From assembly GCA_023898385.1 (NCBI GenBank), contig CP060220.1:2294001-2358000 (forward strand): a stretch of DNA of 64,000 bases, in the 5' to 3' direction. Shown one piece after another: positions 16,835 to 24,217 of this stretch. The translations under genes and the position numbers were made by a program. The first letter of the stretch is position 1, and each line of letters starts with the position of its first letter. The notes under the pieces are model-generated. The model worked only from the letters and a program-made list of their open reading frames with translations, did not search any database and had not been told where the DNA came from. Source of the stretch: Pseudobdellovibrionaceae bacterium. GTDB taxonomy: Bacteria; Bdellovibrionota; Bdellovibrionia; Bdellovibrionales; UBA1609.

Positions 16835-17522
16835 ACTGCTCCCAGGTGATCTCGATGGGTAAATGGCGTAATCGCTGAATCAAAATATAGGCCTTCACTG
16901 CTGATATGCCCGATATGAGCATTTGCCCGTTTTTCATATCGGCCATCATGGCCTGAGCGTCCCATAAAAACCGTTGGTCATCTAAAGCCTCAAACAGTTC
17001 TTCCCGAACATCTCGGGTATCGACACCCGCAATTTTCAAGTGAAACCGTAATAGCCCCTCTCGGCCTTGTGACACTTCGGAGTTTGCAAAACTAGATATG
17101 TCAGAAAGATCAGCCGAATCTATGGGTGGCGGCAGAGACGCCGCCAAATTACCCTCTTGAGTTGGCTCTTCAAACTCACTGCCATAATCGGCCGGTTCAA
17201 ATGCGGGTTCTGGTTCTTGCAAGACATCAGATTCATCCAACAAATAAGAACTGTTCCCGTCGTTCTCCTGATATTCAACGGCCATTTCTACCGGAGGTTC
17301 AGGATTTGCATAGTCTTCGCTCACGATTACTGCTGGTGGGCTTTCATAATTTTCATCGGATGTTGCAACATCTTGAATGGGCGCTGGTGTTTCAGAGCCT
17401 GAAGCTTCCTCTGCGCGCACGGTGCCATCCATGTCAACGGCCAACACCGCCCCACAGCCGAGGCAATCGACCAAACCAAAATCAGCATGAATTTCTGATG
17501 AACAAAGTGGACACTGTGCCAT
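16815..17522 (-). CDS. Zinc-ribbon protein of unknown function
   Basis: A 235-residue cytoplasmic protein. The N-terminus has a treble-clef-like zinc ribbon, CPLCSSE at residues 4-10 and CLGCG at about 20-24. An acidic, Pro/Ser-rich, probably disordered region follows (about 35-150), then a compact C-terminal domain of about 80 residues (LLRFHLKIAGVDTRDVREEL ... ISGISAVKAYILIQRLRHLPIEITWEQ) whose alternating strand-helix pattern suggests a ferredoxin-like fold. It lies 40 bp after secA and overlaps the downstream exported coiled-coil gene by 20 bp. Function unknown. Confidence 0.7.
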   Translation of the reverse strand: MAQCPLCSSEIHADFGLVDCLGCGAVLAVDMDGTVRAEEASGSETPAPIQDVATSDENYESPPAVIVSEDYANPEPPVEMAVEYQENDGNSSYLLDESDVLQEPEPAFEPADYGSEFEEPTQEGNLAASLPPPIDSADLSDISSFANSEVSQGREGLLRFHLKIAGVDTRDVREELFEALDDQRFLWDAQAMMADMKNGQMLISGISAVKAYILIQRLRHLPIEITWEQYAIHQS

Positions 17523-17561
17523 GGTGATAGAATACCACAGCTTTTCTTATTGTCGCACGCT

Positions 17562-20282
17562 TCACTTGCGTCGGCGCTGGGCCTTCTCGCGACGACGGCG
17601 CTCGGCTCGGTTTAATTTACGACCTTGGCCCTGGTCACCTGGACCTTGATTGTAATTCACTTCCACACCTGGACCCGGGGCGGACGGATGATTCTGCGGG
17701 CCCTGTTGAAACTCTTCTTCCTGAAAAAAACCATATGAGCCTGAATCATCGGCGCCAGCATATTCTATTTCAGAAGCTTGGTCCCAGGCCTGCCTTCGCA
17801 TTTCCATTTGGCGCTGAGCCTCTTCAGGGGCGACGAGTTGAATCTTAAATAATTTTTCAACGGCCTCAGACTGAACTTGATGATTCATAGATTCAAAAAG
17901 CCTAAAACCTTCTTTTTTGTATTCAATCAATGGATCTTTTTGAGCATAAGCCCTTAGGTTAATGCCCTCTTTGATTTGATCAATTTGATAGAGATGCTCT
18001 TTCCAGTTAGTGTCAATGGATTGCAACAATACCATTTTCACCACTTCATCAAAGTGTTCACCCAGATGTTGTTTTTGACTATCAAACACCTGCTTTACAG
18101 CGCCACTGACCGCATCGGTCAATTTCTCGCTAGTTAGGCTGCCGTTTTGCGGAAATTCAATGGTCACACCAAATTGCTGATTCAATACCGTGTTCATGCC
18201 CTGAAGATCCCACTGTTCGGGTTTGGATTCTTCGCTGGCATAGGTGTCAAGAATATGGGACGTGAGGTCACCCAACATATCAAGCACCAATCGCTCTAAA
18301 TCTTCTCCGCCAAGAACTTGGCGACGCAAACCATAGACCACTGTTCGCTGCTTGTTCATGACATCATCGTATTCTAAGAGATGTTTACGAATGTCGAAGT
18401 TGTGCCCTTCAACTTTGCGCTGAGCTCCCTCAATGGCCCGAGACACCATACCGGCCATAATTGGCTCATCCTCTGGCACCTTAAGGGTGTTCATGATTTT
18501 TTGAATGCGCTCACCATTAAAGATGCGCATGAGGTTGTCTTCTAAAGATAAATAAAACCGCGACTCACCGGGGTCTCCTTGCCGACCTGATCGTCCACGC
18601 AACTGGTTGTCGATGCGGCGAGATTCGTGGCGCTCAGTCCCTATAATATAAAGACCGCCAGCATCAAGGACCTTAACCTTTTCACCTTCACACTGGGGTT
18701 TGTATTTTTTTACGGCCTCTTCAAAACGTTCTTGATTTTCAATGTCATCTCCCACTTCCACACGAGCCATGGATTCGGGGTTTCCACCAAGTACGATATC
18801 TGTTCCTCGGCCAGCCATGTTAGTAGCAATGGTCACTGAACCGAAACGACCGGCTTGCGCCACAATTTCAGCCTCTCGCTCGTGTTGTTTAGCGTTGAGT
18901 ACATTGTGAGTGATACCGGCATTTTTTAGGGCCCGACTGATTTTTTCAGACTTTTCAATGCTGACCGTTCCCACAAGTACGGGTTGACCTTTTTCTTTTC
19001 TCTCAATGATATCGTCAACGATGGCCTTGAATTTGCCATTTTCAGTTTTGTAAACCACATCGTCTTGGTCCATTCGAGCAATGGGCTTATTCGTAGGTAT
19101 GACAAACACGTCGAGATTATAAATCTTTTTAAACTCAACGGCCTCAGTCTCGGCTGTACCCGTCATACCGGCAAGTTTAGAGTACATGCGAAAGAAGTTT
19201 TGAAATGTAATGGTCGCAAGGGTTTGGTTTTCACCTTTAATCTTCACACCTTCTTTGGCATCAACAGCTTGATGCAAACCATCACTCCAACGTCGCCCAG
19301 GCATCAACCGGCCGGTGAACTCGTCAACAATGACCACCTCGCCATCTCGAACCATGTAGTCCACATCTCTTTTATAAAGATGGTGGGCCTTTAACCCCTG
19401 ATATACATGATGAACCAGCTGAATATTTTGAGCATCGTAAAGGTTTTCAAGACCCAAAAGCTCTTCGACTTTTGCATTTCCCTCTTCAGTCAAAGACACT
19501 GTCTTTGACTTTTCTTCCATGGTGAAATGAACCTCTGGCTGAAGGTTGGGAATAATTTTGTTTATCTCGTAATATTTATCAACGGATTCTTCAGACGGGC
19601 CTGAAATAATCAACGGTGTTCGGGCTTCATCAACTAAAATTGAGTCACACTCATCGACAATGGCGAAATTAAATTCACGCTGAACATAGTCGGACAACGA
19701 AAACTTCATGTTGTCGCGAAGGTAATCAAACCCGAATTCGTTGTTGGTCCCATAGGTGATGTCTGAGCCATAGGCTGCTTTGCGCTCTCTGTCTGTCTTT
19801 CCGTGCACGATTATACCAACACTGAGACCCAGAAAATTATAGAGCTGGCCCATCCATTCAGCATCACGTGTGGCCAAGTAGTCATTCACCGTCACACAGT
19901 GGGCGCCTCGCCCCGTTAACGCATTCAAGTAAAGCGGCAACGTGGCCACCAGGGTTTTACCTTCACCCGTTTTCATCTCGGCAATGGCACCACGATTCAG
20001 TACGATTCCACCGATCATTTGCACATCGTAGTGGCGCATTCCTAAAACCCGCCGACCACCCTCACGGCATACAGCAAAGGCTTCCGGCAGTAGGGCATCT
20101 AGAGCCTCGCCGCGGTCTAATCGCTCTTTAAACTCTTTTGTCTTCATTTGCAGGGCATCATCTTTTAAAGATTTTAGGCCGGCCTCGAAGGAGTTAATGC
20201 GCTCAATAATGGGGCGCATGGTTTTCATGTCGCGCTCGTGTTTAGTGCCAAAGATTTTTGTGAGAAGTTTTTGCATGGGCAT
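17562..20282 (-). CDS. secA: Protein translocase ATPase SecA (without C-terminal zinc motif)
   Basis: A 906-residue motor for the Sec pathway. The ATG at 20282 follows AGGAG at 8-bp spacing; a GTG one codon upstream is possible. Motifs: MKTGEGKTLVATLP (Walker A, about 100-113), FAIVDECDSILVDEARTPLI (DEAD helicase box, about 207-226), MTGTAETEA, TNMAGRGTDIVLGGNP and GRSGRQGDPGESRF. The usual C-terminal SEC-C Cys/His zinc motif that binds SecB and phospholipid is absent; the tail is Gln/Gly/Pro-rich and ends in a strongly basic stretch (RKLNRAERRRREKAQRRRK). The first gene after it is a zinc-ribbon protein. Confidence 0.96.
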   Translation of the reverse strand: MPMQKLLTKIFGTKHERDMKTMRPIIERINSFEAGLKSLKDDALQMKTKEFKERLDRGEALDALLPEAFAVCREGGRRVLGMRHYDVQMIGGIVLNRGAIAEMKTGEGKTLVATLPLYLNALTGRGAHCVTVNDYLATRDAEWMGQLYNFLGLSVGIIVHGKTDRERKAAYGSDITYGTNNEFGFDYLRDNMKFSLSDYVQREFNFAIVDECDSILVDEARTPLIISGPSEESVDKYYEINKIIPNLQPEVHFTMEEKSKTVSLTEEGNAKVEELLGLENLYDAQNIQLVHHVYQGLKAHHLYKRDVDYMVRDGEVVIVDEFTGRLMPGRRWSDGLHQAVDAKEGVKIKGENQTLATITFQNFFRMYSKLAGMTGTAETEAVEFKKIYNLDVFVIPTNKPIARMDQDDVVYKTENGKFKAIVDDIIERKEKGQPVLVGTVSIEKSEKISRALKNAGITHNVLNAKQHEREAEIVAQAGRFGSVTIATNMAGRGTDIVLGGNPESMARVEVGDDIENQERFEEAVKKYKPQCEGEKVKVLDAGGLYIIGTERHESRRIDNQLRGRSGRQGDPGESRFYLSLEDNLMRIFNGERIQKIMNTLKVPEDEPIMAGMVSRAIEGAQRKVEGHNFDIRKHLLEYDDVMNKQRTVVYGLRRQVLGGEDLERLVLDMLGDLTSHILDTYASEESKPEQWDLQGMNTVLNQQFGVTIEFPQNGSLTSEKLTDAVSGAVKQVFDSQKQHLGEHFDEVVKMVLLQSIDTNWKEHLYQIDQIKEGINLRAYAQKDPLIEYKKEGFRLFESMNHQVQSEAVEKLFKIQLVAPEEAQRQMEMRRQAWDQASEIEYAGADDSGSYGFFQEEEFQQGPQNHPSAPGPGVEVNYNQGPGDQGQGRKLNRAERRRREKAQRRRK

Positions 20283-20320
20283 CACGATAACTCCTAGCGC
20301 CCAAGGTGTCCAGACAGCAT

Positions 20321-20797
20321 CTATAAAAACTCTACCTGGCGCACACCCTCAGAAAGTGTCATGGCCACGGCATTTGACAAATTGTAGCTGCGAATTTGGC
20401 CCAGCACAGGAATGGTCAAAACCTGCTCTGGATAACGAGCCAGCAGGTCTTCGCTCAAACCTTTTGTCTCCTTACCAAAAACAAAGGTGTCGCCGGGCTG
20501 GAATCTTGTCTCATACAGAGTTTTCTTGCCCTTTGTGGAAAAGAAAAACACCCTTGATGGATCGACAATCTGACGCCACCAGTCTTCAAAGTTTTCGTAC
20601 TGCTGCCACTCGAGATGGGGCCAATAATCAAGACCCGCCCGCTTTAGACGCTTATCAGAAATTTCAAAACCCAGTGGCCCCACAAGATGTAATTTAGACC
20701 AGGTCCCCACACAGGTTCGGCCCACATTGCCTGTGTTCGAAGGTATCTCTGGCTCCACAAGCACCACATTAAACATCGGCTTGGGGTATTTATTCAT
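20321..20797 (-). CDS. trmL: tRNA (cytidine(34)-2'-O)-methyltransferase TrmL
   Basis: A 158-residue SpoU/SPOUT-class 2'-O-methylase. Signatures: VLVEPEIPSNTGNVGRTC at the N-terminus, LHLVGPLGFEISDKRLKRAGLDYW (about 32-55), VFGKETKGLSEDLL and the C-terminal knot IRSYNLSNAVAMTLSEGVRQ that binds SAM. TrmL modifies the wobble base of certain tRNA-Leu isoacceptors. Length is typical of the family. It sits 38 bp upstream of secA on the same strand and just after the GGCT-like gene. Confidence 0.93.
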   Translation of the reverse strand: MNKYPKPMFNVVLVEPEIPSNTGNVGRTCVGTWSKLHLVGPLGFEISDKRLKRAGLDYWPHLEWQQYENFEDWWRQIVDPSRVFFFSTKGKKTLYETRFQPGDTFVFGKETKGLSEDLLARYPEQVLTIPVLGQIRSYNLSNAVAMTLSEGVRQVEFL

Positions 20798-20813
20798 CTG
20801 CGGTCAATTCCTA

Positions 20814-21437
20814 TCACTTTGGAAGATAACGATAAACTTCTTTGCCCAAACGGGTTAGGGCCAATCGCCGCCCCTTGTCCACTATAAGTTCTAACTTCAT
20901 CAATTGGCGATACAACTCAAGATCGATGGGGACAATATCTCGACCTGTGGACGCTCCCAACTTACAAACATAAGACCGCTGAGGCTCTGTAAGCTGTTCC
21001 GAAAGAGCTGGTCGCTCATCTAACGCGGCTTGCCAGTCGCCTTGAGGAATCCATCGCGCGGTTTTTGGCAATTTAGACGGATTAATCACATAACAAGTGG
21101 CCTTACCCAACTCGCCCGCTTCTGTGCGAAAGGGCATTTCCACTTTAAAAAATAAACTCTTCTCTGGGGCTATGGCCGAATAACCATGGAATTCATCGAG
21201 GAGTCGAAATAACACGGCGTCGGCTTCCACTTCGAGCAACTCTCCCCGCACCCAACTTGTAGGCTGGCCCACGGGCACAGATGGCTCAGCAAGAACAGGG
21301 TAGCCCACTTCTAGGCGAAAAACATGAGCCTCCACAGCCGCAGGCTTTTTGGCTTTAACAAAATTCGCAATGAGCGGAAAATGAACCCTGTTTTCTGTGA
21401 ACGAACCATATACAAACAACGAAACTGTTTCCGTCAT
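20814..21437 (-). CDS. Gamma-glutamylcyclotransferase-like (AIG2/GGCT fold) protein
   Basis: A 207-residue protein. The ATG at 21437 follows AAAAAGGGGTGGTC; an earlier in-frame start 72 bp upstream lacks one. The fold signature is the FVYGSF substrate loop (about 8-13) and the catalytic-type Glu in LFRLLDEFHGYS (about 76-87). The first about 125 residues match a GGCT domain, and about 75 extra C-terminal residues look like a winged helix or other small domain (PIDLELYRQLMKLELIVDKG ... LTRLGKEVYRYL). GGCT-like proteins act on gamma-glutamyl amines or peptides; the substrate here is unknown. Confidence 0.78.
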   Translation of the reverse strand: MTETVSLFVYGSFTENRVHFPLIANFVKAKKPAAVEAHVFRLEVGYPVLAEPSVPVGQPTSWVRGELLEVEADAVLFRLLDEFHGYSAIAPEKSLFFKVEMPFRTEAGELGKATCYVINPSKLPKTARWIPQGDWQAALDERPALSEQLTEPQRSYVCKLGASTGRDIVPIDLELYRQLMKLELIVDKGRRLALTRLGKEVYRYLPK

Positions 21438-21553
21438 GAATGACCACCCCTTTTTCAAATCCCGTTTTTGGCAGGCGGCCTTCTTACCAAATCCACCCAC
21501 CAGGCGCAACGACTAGACCCGCCGCGGTTTTTTTGTGGTGTTATAAAAAACAC

Positions 21554-21581
21554 TTGGGTTTGTGAAAAACTCCGGTATAAA
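21554..21581 (+). promoter_or_regulatory. Candidate sigma-70-type promoter for glnB
   Basis: TTGGGT (21554-21559) and TATAAA (21576-21581) with 16-bp spacing lie about 54 bp upstream of the glnB start. No sigma-54 type GG-N10-GC pair was found, although that is common for glnB in Gram-negatives. The prediction is by pattern only. Confidence 0.4.
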
Positions 21582-21634
21582 GAAGACCCATATAGGCATC
21601 ACATCTAAGCCCGCAACCAACCAAATAAGTGTGA

Positions 21635-21973
21635 ATGAAGAAGATAGAAGCGATCATTAAGCCCTTCAAATTAGATGACGTGGTTGACGCCCTCAGCGAA
21701 ACCGGAATTGAAGGCATCTCTGTCTCTGAAATCAAAGGCTTTGGGCGACAAAAGGGCCGCGGCGAAATCTACAAAGGCGCCGAATATGTGGTGGACTTCC
21801 TGCCAAAATTAAAACTTGAAATTGTAGTTACCGACGCTCTAGTGGGTCCCGCTATCGAAGCTATCAAACAAGCGGCTCACACCGGAAAAATCGGCGACGG
21901 AAAAATTTTTGTCGTTCCCATTGAGCAAGCTATCCGCATTAGAACGGGTGACCAAGGGGATGACGCAATATGA
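21635..21973 (+). CDS. glnB: Nitrogen regulatory protein PII
   Basis: A 112-residue PII protein that integrates 2-oxoglutarate and ATP/ADP levels and regulates nitrogen assimilation. It opens MKKIEAIIKPFKLDDVVDAL, contains GRGEIYKGAEYVVDFLPK with the uridylylation-type Tyr51, and the C-terminal KIGDGKIFVVPIEQAIRIRTG. Length and motifs are canonical; GAEY is the T-loop end. It precedes glnA but is separated from it by a 179-bp near-palindrome (21979-22157). The start codon lacks a strong ribosome site. Confidence 0.95.
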   Translation: MKKIEAIIKPFKLDDVVDALSETGIEGISVSEIKGFGRQKGRGEIYKGAEYVVDFLPKLKLEIVVTDALVGPAIEAIKQAAHTGKIGDGKIFVVPIEQAIRIRTGDQGDDAI

Positions 21974-21978
21974 TTCGG

Positions 21979-22157
21979 CAAAGCAACCCCTCAACGACCA
22001 GGTGGGCGGGGACCCTGAGTCCACTGAACAGCACGAGTGGCCGCATGTCGTCTTCGGATTGCGTCACTATCGTGCCGCAACCCGGATACGCCATGCACAT
22101 CGTGAGGTTCAGTGGACTCAGGGTCCCCACCCACCTGGCCGTTGAGGGGTTGCTTTG
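21979..22157. repeat. 179-bp near-palindromic element between glnB and glnA
   Basis: Two 51-bp arms (21979-22029 and 22107-22157) are inverted repeats of each other with 49 of 51 bases paired; the outer bases read CAAAGCAACCCC...GGGGTTGCTTTG. The 77-bp middle also pairs in large part (for example 22043-22050 with 22089-22096, and 22056-22063 with 22076-22083), so the whole unit can fold into one long hairpin. It begins 5 bp after the glnB stop and ends 49 bp before glnA. It may be a MITE/REP-type mobile repeat, or an RNA structure affecting glnB-glnA readthrough. Confidence 0.9.
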
Positions 22158-22206
22158 ACCATATTTTTTTGGGCTTTAACACACACAATGCAAAGGGGTG
22201 CAAAAA

Positions 22207-23622
22207 ATGAAAATCGACGAGGTCATTAAGTTCGCTCGCGAGAACAACGTCAAGATGGTGGACTTTAAGTTCATCGACCTACCAGGGATGTGGCAACATT
22301 TCACAATTCCCACATCAGAACTCACTGAAGATATCTTCACTGAAGGACTGGCCTTTGATGGCAGCTCCATACGCGGCTGGAAAAGTATTGAAGACTCTGA
22401 CATGAAAGTGCTTCCGGATGCCACAACAGCCAAGCTTGACCCTTTCATGGAGATTCCCACCCTGTCGTTAATTTGCGATGTAGTTTCTCCGGATACAAAC
22501 GAACCTTATTCTCGTGACCCTCGGCAAGTGGCCCGCAAAGCGCGCAACTTTCTTGAGTCCACTGGGATTGCTGACACGGTTTACTTTGGACCGGAAGCTG
22601 AGTTTTTCATTTTCGATGATGTACGCTATGACCAGACGGCTTATGGTGGTTTTTATCAAGTGGACTCTGAAGAGGCCACCTGGAATACCGGCCGAGATGA
22701 AGGTGGGCGCAACCTTGGGTTTAAGCCTCGTCACAAAGAGGGTTACTTTCCCACGTTGCCGGCAGATTCGCTGCACGATATCCGCACTGAGATTTGCTTG
22801 GAGCTTGAAAAAATCGGTATTCCCGTAGAGCGTCAGCACCATGAAGTGGCCACAGCTGGCCAGGGTGAAATCGACATTCGATTTGATTCGATGGTTGAGA
22901 TGGCCGACAAAATGATGTGGTTTAAGTACATCATTAAAAACGTCGCCCGACGTCATAACAAGTCCGCCACATTTATGCCCAAGCCCATTTATGGCGACAA
23001 CGGCTCCGGAATGCACACGCACATGTCACTATGGAAAAACGGCGATCCTCTTTTTGCCGGTGACAAGTACGGCGGCCTCTCCGAGCTAGCTCTTTATTAT
23101 GTCGGCGGAATTTTAAAACACGCTCCCGCTCTTTGCGCCTTCACTAACTCTTCAACCAACTCTTACAAACGATTGGTGCCGGGTTTTGAAGCTCCCACAA
23201 AGTTAGCCTATAGTTATAAAAACCGATCTGCGGCGATTCGAATCCCTAATACGGGTGCCAATCCAAAGGCCAAACGGATCGAATTTAGAACTCCAGATCC
23301 AAGTGCTAACGTGTACTTGGCCTTTGCTGCTTTGTTGATGGCTGGAATTGATGGAATTCAAAATAAAATTCATCCCGGTGAAGCGCTCGACAAAGACATT
23401 TATGGATTACCTCCCCAAGAAGCGGCGAAGGTGCCTTCAGTTCCAGCTACGTTGGATGAAGCGCTTAATGCCTTGCGCCAAGATTATGAGTTCTTGTTGG
23501 CTGGTGATGTGTTTACAGAAGACCTTGTGAACACTTGGATTGACTACAAAATGGAACGAGAAGTGTTGCCGCTTCAACAGCGACCAGCTCCTTATGAGTT
23601 CTATTTGTATTACGATTTATAG
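22207..23622 (+). CDS. glnA: Glutamine synthetase type I
   Basis: A 471-residue glutamine synthetase catalysing glutamate + NH3 + ATP to glutamine. The ATG at 22207 follows AAAGGGGTGCAAAA. Signatures: FDGSSIRGW (about 47-55), the metal and ATP site GPEAEFFIFD, YGDNGSGMHTHMSLWK (about 262-277), KRLVPGFEAPTKLAYS and NRSAAIRIP. The adenylylation loop is DKDIYGLPPQEA (Tyr present; usual NLYDLPPEE), so GlnE control is possible but its loop sequence differs. The only other nitrogen gene nearby is the upstream glnB. A terminator follows. Confidence 0.97.
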   Translation: MKIDEVIKFARENNVKMVDFKFIDLPGMWQHFTIPTSELTEDIFTEGLAFDGSSIRGWKSIEDSDMKVLPDATTAKLDPFMEIPTLSLICDVVSPDTNEPYSRDPRQVARKARNFLESTGIADTVYFGPEAEFFIFDDVRYDQTAYGGFYQVDSEEATWNTGRDEGGRNLGFKPRHKEGYFPTLPADSLHDIRTEICLELEKIGIPVERQHHEVATAGQGEIDIRFDSMVEMADKMMWFKYIIKNVARRHNKSATFMPKPIYGDNGSGMHTHMSLWKNGDPLFAGDKYGGLSELALYYVGGILKHAPALCAFTNSSTNSYKRLVPGFEAPTKLAYSYKNRSAAIRIPNTGANPKAKRIEFRTPDPSANVYLAFAALLMAGIDGIQNKIHPGEALDKDIYGLPPQEAAKVPSVPATLDEALNALRQDYEFLLAGDVFTEDLVNTWIDYKMEREVLPLQQRPAPYEFYLYYDL

Positions 23623-23659
23623 AAAGTTCTAGTTTCTTTTTGCCGGTAAATTCGGTAAG

Positions 23660-23697
23660 GCCTCAGTTTGTCAGTGAAGATGAACTGAGGCTTTTTT
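23660..23697 (+). terminator. Intrinsic terminator of glnA
   Basis: A 9-bp perfect stem (GCCTCAGTT at 23660-23668 and AACTGAGGC at 23683-23691) with a 14-nt loop is followed directly by TTTTTT. It lies 37 bp after the glnA stop. Confidence 0.85.
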
Positions 23698-23713
23698 ATT
23701 TAGGATTAAAGAT

Positions 23714-24091
23714 ATGGATGAAATCGTCACATACATGGGTCATGAGTGGGTGTTAGTCGAAGATGGGCTAATCACCATCGGCATTAACGAAGATGGTGTG
23801 GAAGAGCTCACCGAAATTCAATCGGTCAACCTACCTGACGTGAACGACAGCGTGTCGGCTGGCCAAGTGTTTGGAGACATTGAAACCGACAGCGGCCCGC
23901 TGAATCTTTATTGTCCCGTTGATGGCGTAGTGATTGAAGTGAATGAAACCGTGGTTGAAAACCCCGAGTTAATCCTTGAGGACTCCATGGACGAGGGCTG
24001 GCTGATTAAAGTGGAAGCCGATAATCCGGATCAAATCGATATGGTGTCTCTCGACGCCAACGCAGAAGACGACGGCCGCACGGAAGAGTAG
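23714..24091 (+). CDS. Glycine-cleavage H-protein-like protein lacking the lipoyl lysine
   Basis: A 125-residue protein with the GcvH (biotinyl/lipoyl barrel) pattern: GHEWVLVEDGLITIGINEDGVEEL, VNLPDVNDSVSAGQ, YCPVDGVVIEVNETVVENPELI and GWLIKVEAD. In true H proteins the lipoylated Lys lies in an ESVKA-type turn; here that turn reads ETDSGPLNLYCP, with Ser at the Lys position and no other Lys in the hairpin. It therefore cannot carry lipoate at the usual site. It is extremely acidic at the C-terminus. No other glycine-cleavage gene is near. Possible roles are scaffold or regulator, or a lipoate-independent barrel. It lies between two terminators. Confidence 0.75.
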   Translation: MDEIVTYMGHEWVLVEDGLITIGINEDGVEELTEIQSVNLPDVNDSVSAGQVFGDIETDSGPLNLYCPVDGVVIEVNETVVENPELILEDSMDEGWLIKVEADNPDQIDMVSLDANAEDDGRTEE

Positions 24092-24120
24092 CAAAATTTC
24101 GATTGCGAAATTTTGCTTTA
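24090..24120 (+). terminator. Hairpin at the end of the H-like gene
   Basis: A perfect 12-bp inverted repeat (AGCAAAATTTCG at 24090-24101 and its complement at 24106-24117) with a 4-nt ATTG loop begins in the stop codon and runs into a short TTTA. The stem is AT-rich and symmetrical, so it could also serve the opposite strand, where the GLUG lipoprotein gene ends at 24218. Confidence 0.6.
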
Positions 24121-24217
24121 TGCCGTCAGTTCATTTGCTGATGTTTGTGATTCAGCGGTGTAACCAGTTACTTTTTGTCTATTGGGTTTTTTCGCGGAAA
24201 TGTATGGAGCCCATTTT

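Noticed and set aside
21909..22203. Several open frames on both strands between glnB and glnA with similar translations
   Set aside because: They arise because the 179-bp palindrome reads almost the same on both strands. None has a ribosome site or family likeness.
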